A DNA stretch of 48,458 nt from Occallatibacter sp. (GTDB lineage Bacteria; Acidobacteriota; Terriglobia; Terriglobales; Acidobacteriaceae), in contig JADGNO010000044.1 in assembly GCA_017883405.1 (NCBI GenBank), positions 1-48,458 on the forward strand, in the 5' to 3' direction. Numbering within the stretch: position 1 is the first letter of the stretch; the number at the start of each line of letters is the position of its first letter. A program made the position numbers and the translations under genes. The notes beneath the pieces were generated by a model, which had not been told where the DNA came from, did no database searches, and was given only the letters and a program-made list of their open reading frames with translations. Positions 29,529 to 36,316 of the stretch are shown piece after piece.

Positions 29529-30275
29529 TTACTGGTTCGCCTCAATCTCGCGGCCGTGCGCGTCCTGCAGCGGACGCGTGTTCATGCGGAACATTGCACC
29601 GTAGGTTCTGAGCTGCGTGCGGCTCAGCGTCACCGGCTGCTGAAACACATACCAGCGCACGCCTTCCGTGCAAGGCGGCGTTGTCAGAGAACCCATGTAG
29701 GTCCAGTAGGCGCGATCAGCGGGTAGAAAGCCGCCTGGATTCACAAGATCAGCAATCTTCACCGTGTCGCCGGACTTCCTGGGCAACTGCGAGAACAGCG
29801 TCGCCAACGCAGCGTTGGGCGCGTCCTGATTCTCAGCCAGCCGCACAGCCACAATCGCCATCTGTCCATCGGCGCTCTTGTGCAGGAACTGCACGCTCAT
29901 ATCGGTGAGCTTGCCCTTTACCGCTTCCTCGCTGGGCGTACGAAGCTCGTATTGCACCAGGTTGTAGCGAGTTCCACCGGCCACCATGTAGCTGCCCGGG
30001 TTCACATGAACAACAATGGTGCGACCGTTGTTCTCGACCGTCTCAGTTCCAGCCAGGTAATGAAATTCAATCGGCTGCAGAGACTTGTTCAGATGCACGC
30101 CGCGAATGTCCAGCGGCGACTGCTCATGCCCGTTCGAGCAGGCCTTATACGACGGGTCGAGCTTGCCCCAGCCCAGCGGGCCGGTCTTGCCAAAGTAGTT
30201 CCAGTTTGCGGCCGTCTGTGCGGTCGACAGGCTGGCAAAACAGGTGAGGGCAACTGCAACTATAGGAAAACGCAT
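29529..30275 (-). CDS. Secreted alpha-carbonic-anhydrase-fold protein lacking the zinc-binding histidines
   Basis: The product is 248 aa, with a signal peptide (FPIVAVALTCFASLSTAQ) and then the alpha-carbonic-anhydrase fold. Fold landmarks are present: NWNYFGKTGPLGWGKL, CSNGHEQSPLDI, NNGRTIVVHV, VQYELRTPSEEAVKGK, MSVQFLHKSADG and SLTTPPCTEGVRWYV. In catalytic members the motifs read NNGHT, QFHFH.PSE and ELHLVH. By that alignment the shuttle His64 is R85, zinc ligands His94, His96 and His119 are E110, R112 and Q129, while the Thr199 segment (LTTPPC) is kept. It is therefore unlikely to hydrate CO2 and may be a binding or structural protein. AGGAGC just before the ATG sets the start. Confidence 0.88.
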   Translation of the reverse strand: MRFPIVAVALTCFASLSTAQTAANWNYFGKTGPLGWGKLDPSYKACSNGHEQSPLDIRGVHLNKSLQPIEFHYLAGTETVENNGRTIVVHVNPGSYMVAGGTRYNLVQYELRTPSEEAVKGKLTDMSVQFLHKSADGQMAIVAVRLAENQDAPNAALATLFSQLPRKSGDTVKIADLVNPGGFLPADRAYWTYMGSLTTPPCTEGVRWYVFQQPVTLSRTQLRTYGAMFRMNTRPLQDAHGREIEANQ

Positions 30276-30293
30276 GAGTAGCTCCTGGGAAAA

Positions 30294-30320
30294 GTAGATC
30301 AAAAGCGTTCTTCCAGTTCC
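30294..30320 (-). promoter_or_regulatory. Possible ECF-type promoter for the carbonic-anhydrase-like gene
   Basis: On the minus strand GGAACT (30315-30320) and TCTAC (30294-30298) are 16 bp apart, close to the sigma-E class pattern. Transcription would start almost at the Shine-Dalgarno sequence, leaving a very short leader. The match is loose. Confidence 0.2.
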
Positions 30321-30330
30321 GGTGCTGTCT

Positions 30331-30344
30331 TTGCACCGGTGCAA
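30331..30344. promoter_or_regulatory. Perfect 14-bp palindrome upstream of the carbonic-anhydrase-like gene
   Basis: TTGCACCGGTGCAA reads the same on both strands. It lies 56 bp upstream of the ATG, about where a dimeric repressor or activator would bind. No family consensus can be assigned. Confidence 0.4.
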
Positions 30345-30537
30345 GTTGGCTCCTTCTCCAGGAAAGAGCCACGAAACCGATATGGCTCCGGCACATAGCA
30401 ACTGGAAAACCGCTTCAGCGCCACCGAGAATTCTACGTGATAGACGCCGGAGGCGGGAAAGCATCACGTCGGCAGACGGCAAAGCGATCCACAGACGCTA
30501 CCTGGACATTCGCCTTTTATTCGCCTATTCTGTCTTC

Positions 30538-30747
30538 ATGTTTCAAGGGCCGGCAAACCGAAAGATGTTTGTGGTCACGTGCAAGCGATGCCGACGAGAC
30601 ATCCCTGCAGGCGTCAGCGAGTTCCCCTTCCAGTCCATCACCGTTGTTTGCTGCCTGTGTGGCGAACCGCGGCGCTACCTGCCGTCTGAGCTTTTTCTAG
30701 GCAAGGTGGACCACCTGGTCCTCCACCAGAATCGAAGGCCACGCTAA
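30538..30747 (+). CDS. Small zinc-ribbon-like protein
   Basis: The product is 69 aa with two cysteine pairs, CKRC near residue 15 and CCLCGE near 41, spaced as in a zinc ribbon (TCKRCRRDIPAG, then ITVVCCLCGEPRRYLPSE). A helical, basic tail follows. It may be a small metal-binding or nucleic-acid-binding protein; no family can be named. The ATG at 30538 has no clear ribosome site, and an internal ATG at 30565 (MFVVTCKRC) is an alternative start. The next small gene begins at the base after its stop codon, which supports it being a real gene. Confidence 0.6.
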   Translation: MFQGPANRKMFVVTCKRCRRDIPAGVSEFPFQSITVVCCLCGEPRRYLPSELFLGKVDHLVLHQNRRPR

Positions 30748-30966
30748 ATGTTCGACCCCGATGCAGGCATGCCGCGTTTGAACCGGGGAATGGTTTACCT
30801 CGGCGCGTGTCTTATCGCAGGCATCCGTCTGGCGCGCGAGCGGCAGGTGAACACGCGCACGCTCTCAACGGCCACTGCCATTGAAGAGTCAATTGAATTG
30901 GCTCACGAAATCTTCAACCGCGTGTTTCGCAAGGTCCCGCAGAAGCTGCCACAGGGCGGCGCATGA
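30748..30966 (+). CDS. Small helical protein of unknown function
   Basis: The product is 72 aa, predicted mostly helical (RLNRGMVYLGACLIAGIRLA, then TATAIEESIELAHEIFNRVF). There is no signal peptide and no known motif. It starts immediately after the stop of the zinc-ribbon-like gene, so the two are likely cotranslated and may work together. The downstream ADOP permease is 76 bp away and might be in the same transcript. Confidence 0.6.
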   Translation: MFDPDAGMPRLNRGMVYLGACLIAGIRLARERQVNTRTLSTATAIEESIELAHEIFNRVFRKVPQKLPQGGA

Positions 30967-31042
30967 ACGCGGCGCTGCGAACTTTTACTAATGAACTTGC
31001 GTACCTTTGATCGGGCACTCATCCAGCACAATCGAGGTGGCC

Positions 31043-33484
31043 GTGACCAGATTCAAGCAAGATCTCCGCTTTGCATGGCGGGCTCTGTTGCACTCACCCG
31101 CATTATCTTTTGTCATAATTCTCTCTATCGCACTTGGAATTGCGGCGAACACTACAGTTTTCAGCGTGGCCAATGGACTGCTGTGGGGCCTGCTCCCGGT
31201 AAAAGATCCGGGGCGGCTAGTGATGTTCTCTGAAGGCAACTCCTTTTCTTATCCCGATTACCTGGACTACCGGGATCAGACCGCGAATATTTTTGAAGGC
31301 GGAGTTACCGCGCATTTTCCCATCATCCCCGCCAGCGTTGGCGGCACTGGAGCTCCCGAGCGTGTGTGGGGCCAGGCCGTAAGCGGAAATTACTTCGCGA
31401 TGCTTGGTCTGAAAATGGCCGCCGGGCGTCCCATCCAGCCGAGAGAAGACGTGGTCATGGATCATGATGCCGTGGTGGTTCTAAGCCACGCATTGTGGAT
31501 GCGCCGGTTTGGCGGTGATGCCGGTATTGTGAACCGTACTGTCGCGTTGAACGGAAAGCCTTACACCGTTGTCGGTGTTGCTCCGCAGGGCTTTGAGGGA
31601 ACGGAGCGCGGAATTGTTGCGCAGTATTGGGTTCCCTTGGCAATGGCCGCAACCATTATGCCTGATTTAGTTTCTGGAGGCGGAGGGAGAAACAGCCGAG
31701 ATTTTAATTGGCTTATGCTCGACGGTCGGCTCAAACCAGGAGTAAGCCGTGCCAGTGCATTGACCGAAGTAAACGCGATTAGACAACGGCTTGACCAGAA
31801 ATACAGGCCCAACGAAAAGCAGCATCAGGCAATCACGCTTCAAACTGCCGGAGGCCTTGTTGCAGGATCGGCCACGCCGGCCTACCTGCTGGTCACGGTC
31901 CTCATGGTCATGGTGGCGGCGTTGCTGCTTATCGTGTGCGCCAACGTGGGCAACCTGCTGTTAGCCCGCGCCGCGGCACGCCAAAAAGAAATTGCCGTGC
32001 GCATGGCCCTCGGTGCGGGCAGACGAAGACTCGTAGGACAGTTGCTCACCGAGAGCACGTTGCTCGCCCTGCTGGGAGCAGCCTTGGGACTATTGCTCGC
32101 TGCAGTTGCCGCAGACGCTCTCTCCCGATTCGAACTGCCGGTGCCGCTGCCAATCAAGTTTGATTTCCACGTTGATATGCGCGTGCTGTTGTTTACCACC
32201 CTGCTGACACCGGCCACCGCGCTGCTGTTTGGATTGGTTCCCGCGCTTCGCGCCACCCGCCCGAATATCGCGGAGGTTCTCAAGAGCGGTCCGGGAGATT
32301 CAGGAGGCGGCAAGCGCTCCTTCATGCGCAACACGCTTGTCGTTTTTCAGGTAGCCATCTCCGTGGTCTTGCTCGCCGCTGCCGGGCTGTTTTTGCACAG
32401 CCTGCAAAACGCCTCGTCCATAGACATTGGTTTCAAGCCGGACAATATCCTGATTACGGCCATTGATCCAAAAGTCCACGGCTACTCCTCCGAAAAGACA
32501 GCCGAGTTTTTATCGCAACTGCGCGAGCGGGTTGCGGCTATGCCGGGAGTGCGCTCTGTCAGCTTTGTTGACCTGGTGCCGCTCAGCATGGCAGCAACGA
32601 CCTCCCAGTTTGCGGCCGAGCGAACCGGCGAGACTTCCACGCAAACCGAGCAGGCCATCGTTTTCCGTATCAGCTCCGGCTTCTTCACAACCATGGGAAC
32701 CCCGTTCCTGCGAGGCAGGGACTTTCTCCCGCAGCCGGATGCAACCGGGGCCATCTTGAACGAGCGAATGGCGGCGCAGCTGTTTCCCCACCAGGACCCC
32801 ATCGGCAAAGCAGTTCGCAACGGAAGCGCACATTACACGGTTATCGGCGTCACGCAAAATGCAAAGGCGCGCTTTATTGGAGAGCAGCCCACGAACTGCA
32901 TCTATTTGCAGCTGGGAGCAGCGCCTGCTGAGTCGACAAGTTTCTTCGGCACGTCAATGCTCGTAAAAACTGTCGGCGACCCGCGCGGCTATGAGCAGCC
33001 GGTGCGAAATGCAATCGCGGCTCTTGATCCGAACATGGCGGTCTTCAACACCGAGACCATGCAGCAGCACGTATCCAAGTCGCTTCTGCTTCCCAAAATA
33101 TCAAGCCTGCTGCTCGGAATCATCGGCACAGTTGGGCTTGGCCTGGCAGCAATTGGTCTTTTTGCTGTGATGAATTTCTGGGTGGGGCGGCGCGTCCATG
33201 AAATTGGAATCCGCATGGCCCTGGGAGCACGCGGCGGTAGCGTGCTGCGGATGGTAATGCGCCGTGGGCTCACGATGACCGCCATCGGACTGGCGATAGG
33301 CATGGGCATCGTACTGCTTCTTGGGCGATTAATCTCAGGGCTGCTGTACGGAGTGCGTGGGACTGACCTTGCCACCTGCGCTACTGTCTCAACGGTACTC
33401 GCCATCACGGCTCTTGTTTCAACGATGATTCCCGCTTTGCGTGCAGCGCGCATTGAACCAAGCAAGGCGTTGCGGCACGAGTAA
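31043..33484 (+). CDS. ADOP-family (acidobacterial duplicated orphan) ABC permease
   Basis: This permease of about 813 aa has a duplicated MacB/FtsX layout. Half one has the N-terminal helix (SFVIILSIALGIAANTTVFSVANGLLWG), a MacB-PCD domain and three helices, with NLLLARAAARQKEIAVRMALGAGRRRLVGQLLTES. Half two repeats this: FMRNTLVVFQVAISVVLLAAAGLFL, a second periplasmic domain, then NFWVGRRVHEIGIRMALGARGGSVLRMVMRRG. Members of this family lack a linked ATPase, and so does this one. GAGG before the GTG at 31043 (MTRFKQDLRFAWRALL) sets the start; an ATG-type start 12 codons earlier gives an atypical N-terminus. The substrate is unknown. Confidence 0.93.
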   Translation: MTRFKQDLRFAWRALLHSPALSFVIILSIALGIAANTTVFSVANGLLWGLLPVKDPGRLVMFSEGNSFSYPDYLDYRDQTANIFEGGVTAHFPIIPASVGGTGAPERVWGQAVSGNYFAMLGLKMAAGRPIQPREDVVMDHDAVVVLSHALWMRRFGGDAGIVNRTVALNGKPYTVVGVAPQGFEGTERGIVAQYWVPLAMAATIMPDLVSGGGGRNSRDFNWLMLDGRLKPGVSRASALTEVNAIRQRLDQKYRPNEKQHQAITLQTAGGLVAGSATPAYLLVTVLMVMVAALLLIVCANVGNLLLARAAARQKEIAVRMALGAGRRRLVGQLLTESTLLALLGAALGLLLAAVAADALSRFELPVPLPIKFDFHVDMRVLLFTTLLTPATALLFGLVPALRATRPNIAEVLKSGPGDSGGGKRSFMRNTLVVFQVAISVVLLAAAGLFLHSLQNASSIDIGFKPDNILITAIDPKVHGYSSEKTAEFLSQLRERVAAMPGVRSVSFVDLVPLSMAATTSQFAAERTGETSTQTEQAIVFRISSGFFTTMGTPFLRGRDFLPQPDATGAILNERMAAQLFPHQDPIGKAVRNGSAHYTVIGVTQNAKARFIGEQPTNCIYLQLGAAPAESTSFFGTSMLVKTVGDPRGYEQPVRNAIAALDPNMAVFNTETMQQHVSKSLLLPKISSLLLGIIGTVGLGLAAIGLFAVMNFWVGRRVHEIGIRMALGARGGSVLRMVMRRGLTMTAIGLAIGMGIVLLLGRLISGLLYGVRGTDLATCATVSTVLAITALVSTMIPALRAARIEPSKALRHE

Positions 33485-34060
33485 ACCCCAGGATGGCAAC
33501 AGCGCACCGGCATTCTAGGCAAAACTCGCCCCTGAAGCCGAACCGCATATCCGGGCTCCCGCAAACAAAATAAACGGGAAATCAGCCGGTTCGCGCATTT
33601 TTTGCGAAAGCTGAGCATCCCCAACTCGTGTCCAGCCCATCGGACTGTTATCGGGAGCGTAAGCAGAATGGCGGAAAAGAAAATCGACAATGTACAAACA
33701 ATCAGGCGTCCCAGGGGGTTCAGCCCCGGCGCCAGAGGACTTGCGGGTGAGAATGCACACGAGCAAGGTTGGCAAATCAACGAGGAAGAGCGGACTAAGA
33801 GCGCGAAATCGCTGCAGGGCCGGCCGGGCGGAAGAGATTTCAACTATGGCGCGCGCTCTTTCGGCGATTCCCCGGTGGATATCAGTTCAGCACGCCGCCA
33901 GGCCTTAGCGATCCGCCCGACTCCAGATGCGCAGCCAAAGCATTCATCGATAAGAGTGATTACAAACCTGCGCGAACAGTCACGCCACTAATCGACCGCC
34001 TCCGGATGTTTCCAGACAACCCTTGAACCAGGGCAAGCTGTTTCAGGCGCATCTCAATGC
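33485..34060. other. Gene-free stretch of about 575 bp
   Basis: This lies between the convergent ADOP permease and queE. Open frames exist on both strands, but their products are low-confidence: Arg/Ser-rich, with no motif and no ribosome site. A weak dyad, TTCGC...GCGAA around a T-run, lies near 33587-33607. I see no tRNA, known RNA or insertion-element ends. It may be a decayed gene or a non-coding RNA locus. Confidence 0.6.
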
Positions 34061-34699
34061 TCACCTGATTCCGACGATCTTGTGCGTCTGCAAACTCAAT
34101 CTCCACAGCGGATGCTTGAGGCAATATTGCAAGGCCAGCTCCGTATTGGCGGCGCGATTGGGCCCATCCATTGGCTGTAGAAAAAAATTGCTGAATTGCA
34201 GGTCCACAAAGTCTTCCGGATCGAAGCCTGCCTGCGGATACACCAACTTCAACTCGTTGCCGCTCATCTGGCGCAACGGAGCGCTGGCCTTCGGGCTCAC
34301 GCAAATCCAATCAAGATGCTCCGGCGCCGCAATTGTCCCGTTGGTTTCAATGGCGATTTCAAAATTGCAGGCGTGCAGCGCTTCGATCAGCGGCCCATCC
34401 AGTTGCAGCAGCGGCTCCCCGCCCGTACACACAACCAGCCGCTTCGCCGGCGCCGAACCGGAAGGCCACTTCTCCTGAATTGCCGCGGCCAACGAATTCG
34501 CGGTTGCGAATTTTCCCCCGCCGGGTCCGTTGGTGTCGGCAAAATCGGTGTCGCAGAACTGGCAGGTTGCAGATTCGCGATCCTCTTCCCGGCCGGTCCA
34601 TAAATTGCAGCCCGCAAACCGGCAAAAGACTGCGGCGCGCCCCGATTGCGCGCCTTCGCCTTGAAGCGTATAAAAAATTTCTTTAACTGCGTAACCCAT
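34061..34699 (-). CDS. queE: 7-carboxy-7-deazaguanine synthase QueE
   Basis: QueE is a radical-SAM enzyme that contracts 6-carboxytetrahydropterin to 7-carboxy-7-deazaguanine in the queuosine pathway. The 212-aa product begins YAVKEIFYTLQGEGAQSGRAAVFCRFAGCNLW, with the substrate-binding TLQGEG. The iron-sulfur motif is the expanded C-x14-C-x2-C (GCNLW through ATCQFCDTD), a known QueE variant instead of C-x3-C-x2-C. A GGE motif is present in VVCTGGEPLLQLD. It starts 12 bp downstream of queC and completes a kdsC-queC-queE unit. queD and queF are not in this window. Confidence 0.94.
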   Translation of the reverse strand: MGYAVKEIFYTLQGEGAQSGRAAVFCRFAGCNLWTGREEDRESATCQFCDTDFADTNGPGGGKFATANSLAAAIQEKWPSGSAPAKRLVVCTGGEPLLQLDGPLIEALHACNFEIAIETNGTIAAPEHLDWICVSPKASAPLRQMSGNELKLVYPQAGFDPEDFVDLQFSNFFLQPMDGPNRAANTELALQYCLKHPLWRLSLQTHKIVGIR

Positions 34700-34711
34700 A
34701 TAAAACGGCTC

Positions 34712-35413
34712 TCAGCTTTTTCGTGTGACAAGCGGATCGTCGATTCCGTTTTCGCGGAATCCTTTCTGGCGAAGCAAACAGGAATCACATTGACCGCAAG
34801 GCTCGCCCGTCGATGAAGGATCGTAGCAACTGCTCGTGAGCGCGTAGTCCACTCCCAGTTCGATGCCGGTCACAATAATCTGTGCCTTCGAAAGTGCAAT
34901 CAGCGGCGTATGAATCTTCAATCGCTGGCGGCCCTCCACTCCGGCCTTGGTCGCAAGGTTCGCCATCTTCTCAAACGCCCCAATGAACTCAGGCCGGCAA
35001 TCGGGATAACCGGAATAATCCAGCGCGTTAACGCCGATAAAAACATCGCTCGAACCAAGCACCTCAGCCCATGCCAGGGCGAACGAAAGAAAAATAGTAT
35101 TGCGCGCCGGGACGTACGTCACGGGAATTCCGTGGCTCATCTCATCCATGGCGCGACCTTTGGGAACTGCAATATCGTCCGTCAGCGCCGATCCACCAAA
35201 CACGCGCAAATCGATTTCGGCAACACGGTGCTGCGCCACCCCGATAGATGCGGCTACACGCTTGGCGGCTTCAAGTTCCCACACATGACGCTGCCCGTAT
35301 GAAAACGACAGCGCGTAAAGCTCGTAACCTTCTCTGCGCGCAATCGCCAATACTGTCGCGGAGTCGAGACCGCCGCTCAACAACACCACCGCTTTCTGGG
35401 TCTGTGTCATCAT
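34712..35413 (-). CDS. queC: 7-cyano-7-deazaguanine synthase QueC
   Basis: QueC converts 7-carboxy-7-deazaguanine to preQ0 using ATP and ammonia. The 233-aa product has the PP-loop [13 protein letters not shown] near the N-terminus, [18 protein letters not shown] in the middle, and a C-terminal zinc site with cysteines in [22 protein letters not shown]. All landmark residues are present. The gene begins 4 bp after the kdsC stop, indicating an operon. Its product is the substrate for QueF in queuosine synthesis or for deazapurine DNA modification; there is no sign of the latter here. Confidence 0.96.
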   Translation of the reverse strand: MMTQTQKAVVLLSGGLDSATVLAIARREGYELYALSFSYGQRHVWELEAAKRVAASIGVAQHRVAEIDLRVFGGSALTDDIAVPKGRAMDEMSHGIPVTYVPARNTIFLSFALAWAEVLGSSDVFIGVNALDYSGYPDCRPEFIGAFEKMANLATKAGVEGRQRLKIHTPLIALSKAQIIVTGIELGVDYALTSSCYDPSSTGEPCGQCDSCLLRQKGFRENGIDDPLVTRKS

Positions 35414-35417
35414 GGTC

Positions 35418-36032
35418 CTACTTCAGATCTCCGCCCTTGCCAATATCCATCGAAGCCGGAATGGGATTATCTTCGTCAATGTACGATTCGATGCACTTGT
35501 CGAGCACGCCCTTGGCCTGCAAAATGAACTCCACTGCATCGCGTGCCGCGCCATGTCCGCCGCGATTCTGGGTCACGTAGTGCGCTTCTGCTTTTACACG
35601 TTCGCGCGCATCGCTCACCGCAATGGCCAATCCGCAATTGCGCATTACCGGCAGGTCAATAACGTCATCGCCCACATAGCAAATCTCGTCCAGAGCAACG
35701 CCTGCCTTCTCCATGATCTCGCGGATCGGCTTCATCTTGAACGCCTGTCCCTGGTAGATGAACTCCAGCTTCAGATCGCGAGCACGCAGTGCAACCGTCT
35801 CTGAAATGCGCTTGGTGATAATGCCGCATTTCAGTCCTCCCAGCCTGGCCAGCGAAATTGCAGTGCCGTCGTGCGCGTTATATCCCTTAGCCTCAACCAT
35901 CCGCGTTTCGGTCTTGCCGTCCACAACCACCGGCACCGGGATTAGCCAGATGCCCCCGTCGGTCAGAACACCATCCACGTCGAAAAGTATGATCTTGATT
36001 TTGCGTGCGCGTTCTTCTGCAGAAACTTCCAT
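35418..36032 (-). CDS. kdsC: 3-deoxy-D-manno-octulosonate 8-phosphate phosphatase (KdsC-like HAD)
   Basis: KdsC removes the phosphate from Kdo-8-P before Kdo is activated for lipopolysaccharide. The 204-aa C0-type HAD protein lacks a cap and shows [16 protein letters not shown] (nucleophile loop), [10 protein letters not shown] (motif II), [15 protein letters not shown] (lysine region) and [22 protein letters not shown] (motif IV). The C-terminal [22 protein letters not shown] is the segment that closes the active site in KdsC tetramers. The C-terminus carries about 25 extra residues. It is the first gene of the unit with queC and queE. Confidence 0.9.
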   Translation of the reverse strand: MEVSAEERARKIKIILFDVDGVLTDGGIWLIPVPVVVDGKTETRMVEAKGYNAHDGTAISLARLGGLKCGIITKRISETVALRARDLKLEFIYQGQAFKMKPIREIMEKAGVALDEICYVGDDVIDLPVMRNCGLAIAVSDARERVKAEAHYVTQNRGGHGAARDAVEFILQAKGVLDKCIESYIDEDNPIPASMDIGKGGDLK

Positions 36033-36100
36033 GAATCAATTCTACCTAGCGGTTTTCGGGCTGCTTTTGCAAGCGGAGGCATTCAAGAGAGAATGGAGAA

Positions 36101-36286
36101 ATGAGCCAGGATCCACCGCGCCAACCAGGTCAGGAATCGCCGGCGCTTGAACCCGAAGACTATTACTACGAAGGCCCCAACATGGTCTTCACCGCCGCTT
36201 ACCATCTCAAGCGCGGCTACTGCTGCGGATCGGGATGCCGGCACTGTCCCTACCATCCCGCGGAATCCGATCAGAAACCTGCTTAG
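36101..36286 (+). CDS. DUF5522-family mini-protein
   Basis: This is a 61-aa protein with the conserved block YYYEGPNMVFTAAYHLKRGYCCGSGCRHCPYHP. Four cysteines (CC, C-x2-C) and two histidines suggest bound metal. The family is widespread in bacteria and uncharacterised to my knowledge. GGAG lies close to the ATG. It is divergent from kdsC, with 68 bp between the starts. Confidence 0.88.
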   Translation: MSQDPPRQPGQESPALEPEDYYYEGPNMVFTAAYHLKRGYCCGSGCRHCPYHPAESDQKPA

Positions 36287-36316
36287 ACTTCAAGCCATCC
36301 GCGCCAAAGTGATGCT

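Noticed and set aside
32989-33843. 284-aa minus-strand frame with one hydrophobic segment
   Set aside because: Most of it is antisense to the ADOP permease; the part outside has no family features.
33602-33991. 129-aa plus-strand frame in the gap before queE
   Set aside because: It has no ribosome site, no motif and an Arg/Ser-rich composition; there is no evidence of coding.
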